Shown: positions 6,905 to 15,887, counted from the stretch's first letter. The stretch: DNA of 64,000 bases from Stenotrophomonas rhizophila (GCF_001704155.1 NZ_CP016294.1:1-64000); one strand, 5' to 3'. Notes: generated from the sequence alone by a model not told the origin. A program made the numbers and translations.

Positions 6905-9676
6905 TCAATGCGCCTCATCCCAGTTATCCCCGACCCCGGCATCCACCACCAGCGGGACGCGTAATTGAGCTGAAGACGACATAAGCTCGACCACCTGCGT
7001 GCGCAAGGTTTCCAGAAACTCGCTTTCGGTTTCGAATACCAGTTCATCGTGCACCTGCAGAATCATCCGGGCGCGGCCGCCCTGGCCCTGCAGCCAGTCG
7101 TCCACCTTCACCATGGCCCGTTTGATGATGTCCGCGGCGGTGCCCTGCATGGGTGCATTGATCGCCGCGCGCTCGGCGCCGGCGCGCAGGCCCTGGTTGC
7201 GCGCGTGAATATCGTTCAGATACAGCCGGCGGCCTTCGATGGTTTCCACATACCCCTGGTCGCGGGCCTGCTGGCGCATGCGCTCCATGAAGTCGCGCAC
7301 GCCCGGGTAGCGGCTGAAATACAGCGCCACGTAATCCTGCGCCTGGCCCCGGTCGATGCCCAGGTTACGGGCCAGCCCGAACGCGCTCATGCCGTACATC
7401 AGGCCGAAGTTGATGGCCTTGGCGGCGCGGCGCTCGTTCGGGGTGACCTCGTCCAGCGCGCGGCTGAATACCTCGGCCGCCGTGGCACGGTGCACATCGA
7501 CGCCCTGTTCGAACGCGCGCACCAAGCCCGGATCCTCGGACAGGTGGGCCATGATCCGCAGCTCGATCTGCGAGTAATCGCAGGCCAGCAGCTTGTGCCC
7601 CGGCGGGGCCACGAAGGCGCGGCGGATGCGGCGGCCGTCCTCGGTGCGGATCGGGATGTTCTGCAGGTTCGGGTCCGACGAGGACAGCCGGCCGGTGGCC
7701 GCGCCGGACTGGTGGTAACTGGTGTGGACCCGGCCGGTGTCGGGGTTGACCATCTCCGGCAGCTTGTCGGTGTAGGTGCTGCGCAGCTTGGCCAGCCCGC
7801 GGTACTCCAGGATCACCCGCGGCAGCTCGTGCTGTTCGGCGATCGCCTCCAGCGCCTCTTCGTTGGTGCTGGGCTGGCCTTTGGGGGTCTTCACCAGCGC
7901 GGGCAGCTTCAGCTCGTCGAACAGCACCGCCTGCAGCTGCTTGGGCGAGTCCAGGCTGAAGGTGCGCCCGGCCAGTTCGGTGGCCTTCTGCTGGGCGGCC
8001 AGCATGCGCGCGCCCAGGTCCTGGCTCTGCCGGCGCAGCTCGGCGCTGTCGATGTACACGCCGTTGGCTTCGATCCGGGCCAGCACCGGCACCAGCGGCA
8101 TCTCGATGCTGCGGTACACGTTGTCCAGCGCGGCCGATTCCAGCAGCTGCGGGTGCAGCACGCGGTGCAGGCGCAGGGTGATGTCGGCATCTTCGGCCGC
8201 GTAGCGGCTGGCTTCGTCCAGCCCCACCTGGGAGAACGGAATCTGCTTGGCTCCCTTGCCGGCGACGTCCTCGAACTTGATCGTGGTGTAGCCGAGGTAG
8301 CGCATCGCCAGCGAATCCATGTCGTGGCGGGTGGCGGTGGAATTGAGCACGAAGCTTTCGAGCATGGTGTCGTCGTGGTACCCCTTCACGTCCACGCCGT
8401 GCCGGCGCAGCACGTGCAGGTCGTACTTGCCGTGCTGGCCAAGCTTCTTCTTGTCGGGGTTCTCCAGCACCGGGCGCAGCGCGTCCAGCACCTGCTGGCG
8501 CGGCAGCTGGGCAGGAGCGCCGGGGTAGTCATGGCCGACCGGAATATAGGCCGCACGGCCCGGCTCGACCGCCAGGCTGATGCCGACAAGGTTGGCGCGC
8601 ATGGCATCGAGCGCGTCGGTCTCGGTGTCGAAGGCGATCAGCTCGGCCGCCTCGGCGCGGGCCACCCAGGCCTGCAGCTGTTCGGTGGTGAGCACGGTTT
8701 CGTATTCGCCCGGGGCCGACAGGGCCGCATCCAGGGCCGGGGCCGGCTCGCTGGCCGCGCCGCGCGCGTAGCCAGCGGCGGTGCCGCGCAGGCTCACCGG
8801 CGCGTCGCTGGCCGCCGCAGGGGCCGGGACCGGGCCACCCAGCTCCTTCAGCGCCTGGGTGAAGCCGTAGCGCAGGTAGAGCTCGCCCAGTGCCGGCACG
8901 TCCGGGTCGCGCAGCGCCAGGGTCTGCGGGGAGGCCTCCAGCGGCACGTCGGTGCGGATGGTGACCAGTTCGCGATTGAGCGGCAGGCGTTCCAGCGCCG
9001 CGCGCAGGTTTTCGCCGATCTTGCCCTTCATGCCAGGCGCGGCGGCCATCACCCCGTCCAGGGTCTGGTACTCGGCCAGCCACTTGGCGGCCGTCTTGGG
9101 GCCGCACTTCTCCACGCCGGGCACGTTGTCCACGGCGTCGCCCATCAACGCCAGCAGGTCGACGATCTGGTCGGCGCGCACGCCGAACTTGTCCATCACG
9201 GTAGCGTCCGAATCCATGCGGCTGCCCGTCATGGTGTTGACCAGTTCGATGCCCGGGCGGACCAGCTGGGCGAAGTCCTTGTCGCCGGTGGAAATGGTGA
9301 CGGTCATCCCGTCGCGGTGGCCCTGCAGCGCCAGCGTGCCGATCACATCGTCGGCTTCCACGCCCGGAATGCGCAGGATGGTCAGGCCCAGCGCCTCGAC
9401 GATCTGGCACATCGGCTCGATCTGCGGGCGCAGGTCGTCGGGCATCGGCGGCCGGTTGGCCTTGTAGTCGGCGTACAGGTCGTCACGGAAGGTCTTGCCC
9501 GGTGCGTCGACCACGAAGGCCACGTACTCGGGACGCTCCTTCAAGGTGGCGCGCAGCATGTTGACCACACCGAACAGCGCGCCGGTGGGTTCACCGGCCG
9601 CGTTGGTCAGCGGCGGAAGCGCGTGGAACGCGCGATACAGGTAACTGGACCCGTCAATCAGGACTAATCGGCTCAT
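6905..9676 (-). CDS. polA: DNA polymerase I
   Basis: A full-length 923-residue polymerase with 5' nuclease, 3'-5' exonuclease and polymerase domains, used in repair and Okazaki fragment processing. The N-terminal nuclease contains GDKDFAQLV near residue 131. The proofreading domain keeps DTE at 350-352, so the exonuclease is probably active. Polymerase motif A is LACDYSQIELR (Asp700), the O-helix is near 750-765 (AAKAINFGLMYG), and motif C is QVHDE (874-878). The start is divergent from and close to the DUF2782 gene. The sX13-like RNA follows on the same strand. Confidence 0.98.
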   Translation of the reverse strand: MSRLVLIDGSSYLYRAFHALPPLTNAAGEPTGALFGVVNMLRATLKERPEYVAFVVDAPGKTFRDDLYADYKANRPPMPDDLRPQIEPMCQIVEALGLTILRIPGVEADDVIGTLALQGHRDGMTVTISTGDKDFAQLVRPGIELVNTMTGSRMDSDATVMDKFGVRADQIVDLLALMGDAVDNVPGVEKCGPKTAAKWLAEYQTLDGVMAAAPGMKGKIGENLRAALERLPLNRELVTIRTDVPLEASPQTLALRDPDVPALGELYLRYGFTQALKELGGPVPAPAAASDAPVSLRGTAAGYARGAASEPAPALDAALSAPGEYETVLTTEQLQAWVARAEAAELIAFDTETDALDAMRANLVGISLAVEPGRAAYIPVGHDYPGAPAQLPRQQVLDALRPVLENPDKKKLGQHGKYDLHVLRRHGVDVKGYHDDTMLESFVLNSTATRHDMDSLAMRYLGYTTIKFEDVAGKGAKQIPFSQVGLDEASRYAAEDADITLRLHRVLHPQLLESAALDNVYRSIEMPLVPVLARIEANGVYIDSAELRRQSQDLGARMLAAQQKATELAGRTFSLDSPKQLQAVLFDELKLPALVKTPKGQPSTNEEALEAIAEQHELPRVILEYRGLAKLRSTYTDKLPEMVNPDTGRVHTSYHQSGAATGRLSSSDPNLQNIPIRTEDGRRIRRAFVAPPGHKLLACDYSQIELRIMAHLSEDPGLVRAFEQGVDVHRATAAEVFSRALDEVTPNERRAAKAINFGLMYGMSAFGLARNLGIDRGQAQDYVALYFSRYPGVRDFMERMRQQARDQGYVETIEGRRLYLNDIHARNQGLRAGAERAAINAPMQGTAADIIKRAMVKVDDWLQGQGGRARMILQVHDELVFETESEFLETLRTQVVELMSSSAQLRVPLVVDAGVGDNWDEAH

Positions 9677-9773
9677 GCGACGATTCTACGCGCCCCGCTG
9701 GAGCCATTCCCGGCACCGGCGTCACAGGGCATCGGGCATAATCCAGACTCCCCCGACCCAGGAACCGTGGCCC

Positions 9774-10061
9774 ATGAAAACTCTGCTGCTGGCTGGACTG
9801 CTTGTGCTGGCGGGTTGTGCCACTACCGGCGGCGGCGCTGGCGTGCCCCCGGTCGATGTGCGGGGCGCCGATATCGCCAAGCGCGTCATGGACAACGGCG
9901 ATGTGATCGAGGAGTACCGGGTCAGTGGCCAGCTGCGCATGGTCAAGGTCACCCCCTCGCGTGGCGCGCCGTACTACATGTACGAAGGCAGCCAGCACGG
10001 CGGCGTGGACCGGAGCAAGGATGGCACCTCGCCGGTGTACTGGAAGCTCTACAGCTGGTGA
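9774..10061 (+). CDS. DUF2782 small lipoprotein
   Basis: A 95-residue protein with a lipoprotein signal peptide ending LVLAGC, so it should be lipid-anchored in the envelope. The mature part (IEEYRVSGQLRMVKVTPS, then PYYMYEG) matches the DUF2782 family, which is common downstream of or opposite polA in Xanthomonadaceae. Its function is unknown. The ATG at 9774 is chosen because it begins the signal peptide; the frame is open further upstream into the polA start. The next small gene begins 19 bases later. Confidence 0.85.
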   Translation: MKTLLLAGLLVLAGCATTGGGAGVPPVDVRGADIAKRVMDNGDVIEEYRVSGQLRMVKVTPSRGAPYYMYEGSQHGGVDRSKDGTSPVYWKLYSW

Positions 10062-10080
10062 GTTGGCCCTGCCGTACCCG

Positions 10081-10320
10081 ATGACGACTCCTGAACGACG
10101 CAAACCCATCGACCCCGCCGCCCTGCGTGCGGGGCTGAATGACGAGCAGCGCCAGGCCGTGGACACCCTGGAGCATTTCGGCTGGTCGCTGCGCTTCGTG
10201 CGCCGGCCGCTGTTCCGCGACCCGATCCCGGTGCTGTTTGACCGGGCCGGGGAACGCTACGTGGTGGTGCAGCCGGACGGCAGCCTGGACGAGTCCATGG
10301 CGTTGAAGCTGCGCCCTTAG
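10081..10320 (+). CDS. Conserved small hypothetical protein
   Basis: A 79-residue soluble protein starting at ATG 10081. It has a charged N-terminus (MTTPERRKPIDPAALRAGL) and a beta-rich C-terminus (VLFDRAGERYVVVQPDGSLDES). I do not recognise a family. It is 19 bases after the DUF2782 gene on the same strand, so it is probably in the same transcript. It ends one base before the convergent universal stress gene. Confidence 0.7.
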   Translation: MTTPERRKPIDPAALRAGLNDEQRQAVDTLEHFGWSLRFVRRPLFRDPIPVLFDRAGERYVVVQPDGSLDESMALKLRP

Positions 10321-10321
10321 A

Positions 10322-10768
10322 TCACCGGATGACCAGCACCGGCACGGTGCTGCGTGCGAGCACTTCGGCGGTCTGGCTGCCGAGCAGGACCCGGGTCACG
10401 CCGCGGCGGCCGTGCGAGGTCATCACGATCAGGTCGCTGTTGCGTTCCATGGCCGTGTCGATGATGCCGTCGGCGGCATAGCGGTCCAGCACGTGCACGG
10501 TGGTGGCGCGCAGGCCCTGCGCTTCGCAGGCGGCCTTGGCCGGCGCCAGCACTTTCTCTGCGGTCTCTTCGCGGTCGGCCTTGTACTCAGGGCTGTTCAT
10601 GTAGCCCACGCTCCAGCCCATGGCGTCATACATGCCGACGGCCCAAGGCTCGGAGACAGTGACGATATCGATTTCGGCGTTGAGGTCGCGGGCCAGTTCC
10701 AGCCCCTTGAGCAGGCCCTTTTCGGACAGCTCGGAGCCATCGGTGGCAATCAGGATCCGCTTGTACAT
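10322..10768 (-). CDS. Universal stress protein (UspA family)
   Basis: A 148-residue single Usp domain. It starts MYKRILIATDGSELS, and near the C-terminus it has the ATP-binding pattern G-x2-G-x9-G-S/T (GRRGVTRVLLGSQT) followed by STVPVLVIR. The protein likely binds ATP and helps survival under stress. The start at 10768 is preceded by AAGGAG. An upstream in-frame extension is rejected because it lacks similarity and a ribosome binding site. It is separated from the kinase-like gene by 71 bases. Confidence 0.93.
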   Translation of the reverse strand: MYKRILIATDGSELSEKGLLKGLELARDLNAEIDIVTVSEPWAVGMYDAMGWSVGYMNSPEYKADREETAEKVLAPAKAACEAQGLRATTVHVLDRYAADGIIDTAMERNSDLIVMTSHGRRGVTRVLLGSQTAEVLARSTVPVLVIR

Positions 10769-10839
10769 GGCACGCTCCTTGGCAAAGGCAGTGGGGACAC
10801 CATTGCACACCCGGCGTGGAGAGCGTGCCTTGAGGCGGA

Positions 10840-12207
10840 TCAATCCGGGCGGTCGGCCGGGGCGCGGAGCATGGCCTGCGCGGCGTTGGTGAGTTCCTGC
10901 CGGATCCTCGCCGCGCGGTCGGGATCGGCCTGCACCCAGTCGGCGATCTGCGCCGGATCAAACCGTGCCAGCAGGGCGTCGCGGCGGCGGAGCAGGTGTG
11001 CGGCCAGCTCGGCTGCCGTGGGCCACGCCGGCGCCGCCCCGCCAGGGCCATCCGGCCAGTGGCGCTCGATGACGGCAGTGAGCGCAGGCACCGGTAGCCG
11101 TTCCAAGCGGTAGCCCATTTCCAGCAGCGTGTCGGACACGTCGGGATCAAGCGCGACAGGGGGCCGGAACAAGGCAGCGATACTGTCGGACTGGAACCCA
11201 TAGGGCCAAACAGTGAGGTCGTGCAGGGGTCCGGAATCGCCGCAAATCGCATCGAAATGACCGACGTTGCCTACATATTCCAGGGGAATGGAGAACAGCG
11301 ACGGTGGTCGTTGCGCGATGGCCACCGCCTGGCTGGCCGCCTTGGGCAACATCGCGCCCGTCTGGAGGTCGCGGAACCCGAGCGGCCCACAGGAGCCGAA
11401 ATCCAGCGACATGCCCACCCGCACCCCGTTCCGGAGGGTGTAGCCGAAGTTCTCCAGCCGGTAGTTGAGCTGGTCCCAGTTGCATAACCAGCGTGAGGCG
11501 ATGAAATGACGCAGCTGTTCGCAGCGCAGCGGTCGCGGCAGCAGGCGGTTCATCGCGTCCAGCGCGTTGAACCGGCGCTGGTCGTTGGCGGCATGCTGTT
11601 GGGCGTCCTCGCCGCGCAGTGCCCACCACTCGACACCGGCGTCGTTCAGCAGCCTGGCGTTGTCGGCTACGGCCTGCGAGTGGCCGGCCCGCAGCGCCTC
11701 GTAGGTGCTGCGCGCTGAAGGATCGGCCGCCGCGACCAGCGCCGCAGCCGCGTCACTGAGCAGGAAATCGCCCAGGTCCTGGAAGTCCGCCTCGAAGCGT
11801 GAACCGACATGTTGGGAACCGGTCGGCAGGCCATCGACAGCCGCCACCAGCCCGGTGTCGGGAGCGACCAGCCCGGTGAGCTGGAACAGTTTGCCCAGCG
11901 TGACTTCCATGGCGCTGCAGGTGGCGTCGGCCGTTGCCTTCACCCGCCAGCGCTCATCGCCCCGGGTGACGATCATGGCCGGCTGGCTGCCCGGTCCCTG
12001 CCAGGGCCGGGCTGGACAGTCGGCCAGGTCAAGCATCTGCGGCACCCGGGCCGGTGCGTTGTGCAGACGTGACACCACCAACGCCGGAAGCGACCCGCGC
12101 GGCGCGCGGGCCGGGTCTGGAATGCCGGCAAGGGAAGGAAGCGAAGAGGTCCGCTGGATCGCGCTGGTGATCAAGGCCCGTGCCACGGCTGGAGTGGGCA
12201 CGGACAC
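10840..12207 (-). CDS. Orphan protein with HipA/PI3K-like kinase motifs
   Basis: A 455-residue protein beginning with GTG; a second GTG two codons later is equally possible. The N-terminal 60 residues are low in charge and likely flexible. WRVK (Lys90) then a conserved-looking Glu101 in a helix ending in LTGLVAPDTGLV resembles the nucleotide-lysine/glutamate pair of HipA-like and PI3/4-kinase-like folds. SRWLCNWDQLNYRLENFGY (Asp245, Asn253) looks like a catalytic loop and SLDFG (269-271) like the metal-binding DFG. No signal peptide is seen. A secreted kinase effector or an intracellular toxin are both possible. The family assignment is inference from motifs alone. Confidence 0.65.
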   Translation of the reverse strand: MSVPTPAVARALITSAIQRTSSLPSLAGIPDPARAPRGSLPALVVSRLHNAPARVPQMLDLADCPARPWQGPGSQPAMIVTRGDERWRVKATADATCSAMEVTLGKLFQLTGLVAPDTGLVAAVDGLPTGSQHVGSRFEADFQDLGDFLLSDAAAALVAAADPSARSTYEALRAGHSQAVADNARLLNDAGVEWWALRGEDAQQHAANDQRRFNALDAMNRLLPRPLRCEQLRHFIASRWLCNWDQLNYRLENFGYTLRNGVRVGMSLDFGSCGPLGFRDLQTGAMLPKAASQAVAIAQRPPSLFSIPLEYVGNVGHFDAICGDSGPLHDLTVWPYGFQSDSIAALFRPPVALDPDVSDTLLEMGYRLERLPVPALTAVIERHWPDGPGGAAPAWPTAAELAAHLLRRRDALLARFDPAQIADWVQADPDRAARIRQELTNAAQAMLRAPADRPD

Positions 12208-12218
12208 TATCAGTGTTC
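12202..12218. promoter_or_regulatory. Small palindrome at the start of the kinase-like gene
   Basis: ACACTATCAGTGT is a 13-bp palindrome with a three-base centre inside GGACACTATCAGTGTTC. It overlaps the GTG start codon and so could be an operator or block translation initiation. Confidence 0.3.
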
Positions 12219-12250
12219 GGCCCGCCCGCCGCTCGGACTGGTTGCAAAGC

Positions 12251-12532
12251 TCACTGCGGAAGGGACGAACGCCGGCGCGGCGGACGCGTGCGGGTCAGCA
12301 CCAGCGCCACCGCCGCGACCGCCGCCGCAGTCACCCAGAAGCCCCAACCCTGCAGCAGCAGATCATGCGCGGCACTGGACGGCGTGCAGCGCATCCGCAG
12401 CAGGTCCAGGCTGCCGCCGCTGTCCAGGCAGGCGGCAGCATGTTCGAACAGGGCCAGCACCGGTGCCGCCCAGCCCGCCGACAGCGTCAGCGCGACCAGT
12501 GCAGCCATCAGGTACGGGATTCCCTTGTTCAT
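12251..12532 (-). CDS. Small two-helix membrane protein
   Basis: A 93-residue protein of unknown function. It has an N-terminal hydrophobic segment (YLMAALVALTLSAGWAAPVLALF), a middle loop with two cysteines (ACLDSGGS and RMRCTPSS), and a second segment (WVTAAAVAAVALVLT), then a basic tail. The ATG at 12532 has GGGAG about eight bases upstream. The loop with two cysteines is probably periplasmic. It is 43 bases upstream of the kinase-like gene on the same strand. Confidence 0.7.
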   Translation of the reverse strand: MNKGIPYLMAALVALTLSAGWAAPVLALFEHAAACLDSGGSLDLLRMRCTPSSAAHDLLLQGWGFWVTAAAVAAVALVLTRTRPPRRRSSLPQ

Positions 12533-12640
12533 GTGTGTGCTCCCAGCAGACAGCGCCAGACTCTGGGCGCACGACCGGGGACCGACAAGCGGCACGCGAC
12601 GAAGCGGGGGAAAACGGGGATGAGTCGCGTTCGAGCGGCG

Positions 12641-12744
12641 GTAGAGCCGACTGTCAGTCGGCTGCTCTTCCGTCGAATGCGCGGCCAATGGGGTAGTTGC
12701 CCCATTGCCCGGTTGCTGCGTCGCCGACCAACGGTCGGCGCTAC
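12641..12744. repeat. Inverted SMAG pair
   Basis: GTAGAGCCGACTGTCAGTCG on the plus strand at 12641-12663 faces a second copy on the minus strand at 12722-12744, with GTAG ends pointing outward. Between them is a further hairpin (AATGGGG/CCCCATT). The block fills most of the gap between two minus-strand genes. Confidence 0.75.
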
Positions 12745-12749
12745 CGGGA

Positions 12750-13304
12750 TCAGGCGATCTTGATTACCCGTGCGCCCTGGCACAGCGGGTAGGTGGCCAC
12801 CAGCTCGGCGATGCGCTCGGCCATGGTGTCGAACGAAGCGCCATACAGGTACAGCGCGGTTTCGCTCGGGCCCTGCCACCAGCTGCAGACTTCGCCGTGG
12901 CCGTCGATGCGTTCCACGATCTGGTCGAACACATAGTTCGAATCGCACTGTTCGTAGACCTCGTCGGGCAGGTCGGTGCCGTTGAGGTACAGGCCCAGGC
13001 CTTCGGTGATGCCGAACGAAACGTCGGGCTCGCCTTCGCGCTGGATCAGCGAACCCTTGGGGGCGCCGAGCTGTTCGAGCAGTTCGATGACGGTCGGCAA
13101 TGCGGCCGCGTCATGCAGCTGGATTTCCAGGTCGCCGTATTCCACCTCGCCCTCTTCGCTCAGCGCGGTGCCACCCCCCATGATTTCGCCGATGCCGGCT
13201 GCTTCAAGCATCGCCTCGAGCGGGTCTTCGAACAGCTGCAGGCGGTGCTCGGGCTGGAGCCGGGCATTGAGTTTGACGTTGATGGCGACGGGGATGGTGG
13301 ACAT
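12750..13304 (-). CDS. Acidic hypothetical protein
   Basis: A 184-residue soluble, acidic protein that I cannot assign. It has two halves of mixed alpha/beta character: MSTIPVAINVKLNARLQPEHRLQLFEDPLEA is followed by a glycine-rich turn GGGTALSEEGEVEYGD, and the C-terminal half ends with a region around ALYLYGASFDTMAERIAEL. No active-site motif or membrane segment is seen. The start ATG at 13304 follows AGGTATCCCC. Confidence 0.75.
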   Translation of the reverse strand: MSTIPVAINVKLNARLQPEHRLQLFEDPLEAMLEAAGIGEIMGGGTALSEEGEVEYGDLEIQLHDAAALPTVIELLEQLGAPKGSLIQREGEPDVSFGITEGLGLYLNGTDLPDEVYEQCDSNYVFDQIVERIDGHGEVCSWWQGPSETALYLYGASFDTMAERIAELVATYPLCQGARVIKIA

Positions 13305-13332
13305 GGGGATACCTGGAATCTGGTGGGAAAGT

Positions 13333-13359
13333 GTAGCGCCACGCCCTGCGTGGCCCTAC
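13333..13359. repeat. Short palindromic repeat with GTAG/CTAC ends
   Basis: GTAGCGCCACGC at the left and GCGTGGCCCTAC at the right form an imperfect palindrome between the acidic protein gene and the phosphatase gene. It ends inside the last codons of the phosphatase gene. Confidence 0.55.
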
Positions 13360-13679
13360 AGGTGCGGAACTACCTTCTTTTTCAGCAGCTCCACCAGCTC
13401 CGACTGCATGAAGTTGTAGTCATCCGGAATGTCGAGGCAGACCACCCGCTTCCCGTTCAACCACTGCCGGTACCGGCTGGCCAGCCGCGTGCGGTGCGCC
13501 CGCTCCATCACGAAGATGACATTCGCCCATTGCAGCAGCTCAGGGCTGACCGGCACATCCGCATCGGCGAGCACGCCGGCAGAGGCGGTTTCCACGCCCG
13601 GCCAGTCGGCGAACACCTGCTCGGCCGTGGGGCTGCGCAGGCGATTCTGGCTGCAGAGGAAGAGCACATGGCGGGTCAT
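13356..13679 (-). CDS. Minimal low-molecular-weight protein tyrosine phosphatase-like protein
   Basis: A 107-residue protein with the phosphatase loop C-x5-R-S (CSQNRLRS) at the very N-terminus. It is followed by AEQVFADWPGVETASAG, as in small arsenate reductase/phosphatase-like proteins. A DIPDDYNFM segment near the C-terminus may supply the general acid. It is shorter than classical members (about 150). The ATG at 13679 is preferred; a GTG at 13694 directly after the uvrD stop is possible. It probably shares a transcript with uvrD. Its substrate is unknown. Confidence 0.85.
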   Translation of the reverse strand: MTRHVLFLCSQNRLRSPTAEQVFADWPGVETASAGVLADADVPVSPELLQWANVIFVMERAHRTRLASRYRQWLNGKRVVCLDIPDDYNFMQSELVELLKKKVVPHL

Positions 13680-13694
13680 CCGTGACACGCCCAC

Positions 13695-15887
13695 TCAGAT
13701 CACGGTGAGGTTGGCGTACGCCATCACCAGCCACTTGCTGCCGGCCTCGGCGAACTCTACCTGCACGCGCGCGTGCGCGCCGCTGCCTTCGTAGTCGGTG
13801 ACCATGCCCTCGCCGAACTTTGCATGGGTGACCATCGCGCCCAGCTTGAGCGGCGGCGCTTCCATCGCGGCGTGGCCGGCCGGGCGGCTGGCGCCGAGCG
13901 AGGCGCCCCGCGAGACCTGCACCTTGGGGCGCACTTCGTTGAGCAGCTCACGTGGGATCTCGCGCAGGAAGCGCGAAGGCACGTTGTAGTTTTCCTGGCC
14001 GTGGATGCGGCGCGATTCGGCGTAGCTGAGCACCAGCTTCTGGCGCGCGCGGGTGATGCCCACGTACGCCAGGCGGCGCTCCTCTTCCAACCGGCCGCTT
14101 TCTTCCAGCGAACGCGCGCTGGGGAACAGGCCGTCTTCCATGCCGGCCAGGAACACCAGCGGGAATTCCAGGCCCTTGGCCGAATGCAGGGTCATCAGCT
14201 GCACCCCCTCTTCGCCCGCCTGGGCCTGGCCTTCGCCGGCTTCCAGCGAGGCGTAGGACAGGAAGGCGACCAGCTCACTCATGTTTTCCGCGCCTTCCTC
14301 GACGTCGTCCTCGCGCCGGGTGAAGCGCGAGGCCACCGAGACCAGTTCGTCCAGGTTGTCCGCGCGCGATTCCGAATCCAGCGCGTTGCGGCTTTCCTTC
14401 GACCAGTGTTCGCGCAGGCCGGAACGGATCAGCACATGGTCGATGCGTTCGGCCAGCGTCATCTCACCGGCTTCATGGTGCAGCTGGTTCACCAGGCTGA
14501 GGAAACCAGCCAGCGCGTTGCGCGCGCGGGCGGCCAGCTCGTTGCCCTGGGTGGTCAGCATCGTGGCTTCCCAAAGCGAGATCGCCTGGTGGCGCGCCAA
14601 CCGGCGCACTTCATCCAGGGTGCGGTCGCCGATGCCACGCGTGGGCGTGTTGACCGCGCGCTCGAAGGCGGCGTCGTCGTTGCGGTTGGTCATCAGCCGC
14701 AGGTACGCCAGCGCATCCTTGATTTCCGCACGCTCGAAGAAGCGCATGCCGCCGTACACACGGTACGGCACCTGCTCGGAGAGCAGCGCTTCTTCAAAGG
14801 CCCGCGACTGCGCGTTGCTGCGGTAGAGCACGGCGGCGTCGCCGTAACTGCCGCCGTCGCGCACCCACTGGCGTGCGCGCTCGACCACGTAACGCGCCTC
14901 GTCCATTTCGTTGTAGGCCGCGTACAGGTCGATGGGGTCGCCATCGCCGCTGTCGGTCCACAGCTCCTTGCCGATCCGGTCCGGGTTGTGCGCGATCACC
15001 GCATTGGCCGCGCCCAGGATGTTGGCGCTGGAGCGGTAGTTCTGCTCCAGGCGTACGGTCTGCGCGCCCGGGAAATCCTTCAGGAAGCGCTGTACGTTCT
15101 CGACCTTGGCGCCGCGCCAGCCGTAGATGGCCTGGTCGTCGTCGCCGACCACGAACACGTGGCCGCTGTCGCCGGCCAGCACGCGCACGAAGGCATACTG
15201 GATGGCGTTGGTGTCCTGGAACTCGTCCACCAGGATCTCGCGGAAACGCGAGCGGTAGTGGGCCAGCAGCGCCGGGTTGTCGCGCAGCAGTTCGTGCGCG
15301 CGCAGCAGCAGCTCGGCAAAGTCGACCAGTCCGGCGCGGTCGCAGCGTTCCTGATAGGCCGCGTAGGCCTGGCGCATGGTTTCCAGCCAGGCATCGTTCG
15401 GCTCGGGCTGGATGTGCTGCGGGCGGCGGCCTTCGTCCTTCTGCTCGTTGATCCACCAGGCGATCTGCTTGGGCGGATGCTTGCTGTCGTCGATTTCCAG
15501 CTGCTGCACCACGCGCTTGACCAGCCGCAGCTGGTCGTCCGAATCCAGCACCTGGAAGCTGTCGGGCAGCTTGGCCTCCTGGTAGTGCAGGCGCAGCAGG
15601 CGATGGGCCAGGCCGTGGAAGGTGCCGATCCACGCGCCACGGCTGCCCTGCGGCAGCTGCACGTCGATGCGGTGGCGCATTTCGCCGGCGGCCTTGTTGG
15701 TGAAGGTCACCGCGAAAATGCCGTGCATGGGCACGCCGCAGACTTCGTTGAGCCAGGCGATGCGGTGGATCAGTACGCGGGTCTTGCCGGAACCGGCACC
15801 GGCAAGCACCAGATGGTGGCCGGGCGGGGCGGACACAGCTTCGCGCTGAGCGGGGTTGAGCCCGTCGAGCAGGTGGGAGACATCCAT
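13695..15887 (-). CDS. uvrD: DNA helicase II
   Basis: A 730-residue superfamily 1A 3'-5' helicase for nucleotide excision and mismatch repair. The N-terminus MDVSHLLDGLNPAQREAV matches UvrD closely. Walker A is AGAGSGKT (residues 30-37), motif II is VDEFQDTN, motif III is VGDDDQAIYGWRGA, and later motifs include LEQNYRSS and TLHSAKGLEF with ITRARQKL. The C-terminal part has a basic/Ala-rich linker and a Tudor-like end (LGAMVTHAKFGEGMVTDYEG), which in UvrD binds RNA polymerase. The phosphatase-like gene follows directly. Confidence 0.97.
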   Translation of the reverse strand: MDVSHLLDGLNPAQREAVSAPPGHHLVLAGAGSGKTRVLIHRIAWLNEVCGVPMHGIFAVTFTNKAAGEMRHRIDVQLPQGSRGAWIGTFHGLAHRLLRLHYQEAKLPDSFQVLDSDDQLRLVKRVVQQLEIDDSKHPPKQIAWWINEQKDEGRRPQHIQPEPNDAWLETMRQAYAAYQERCDRAGLVDFAELLLRAHELLRDNPALLAHYRSRFREILVDEFQDTNAIQYAFVRVLAGDSGHVFVVGDDDQAIYGWRGAKVENVQRFLKDFPGAQTVRLEQNYRSSANILGAANAVIAHNPDRIGKELWTDSGDGDPIDLYAAYNEMDEARYVVERARQWVRDGGSYGDAAVLYRSNAQSRAFEEALLSEQVPYRVYGGMRFFERAEIKDALAYLRLMTNRNDDAAFERAVNTPTRGIGDRTLDEVRRLARHQAISLWEATMLTTQGNELAARARNALAGFLSLVNQLHHEAGEMTLAERIDHVLIRSGLREHWSKESRNALDSESRADNLDELVSVASRFTRREDDVEEGAENMSELVAFLSYASLEAGEGQAQAGEEGVQLMTLHSAKGLEFPLVFLAGMEDGLFPSARSLEESGRLEEERRLAYVGITRARQKLVLSYAESRRIHGQENYNVPSRFLREIPRELLNEVRPKVQVSRGASLGASRPAGHAAMEAPPLKLGAMVTHAKFGEGMVTDYEGSGAHARVQVEFAEAGSKWLVMAYANLTVI

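Noticed and set aside
7049..9667. Long open frame on the plus strand opposite polA
   Set aside because: Antisense artefact of a high-GC gene; no family motif and polA is unambiguous.
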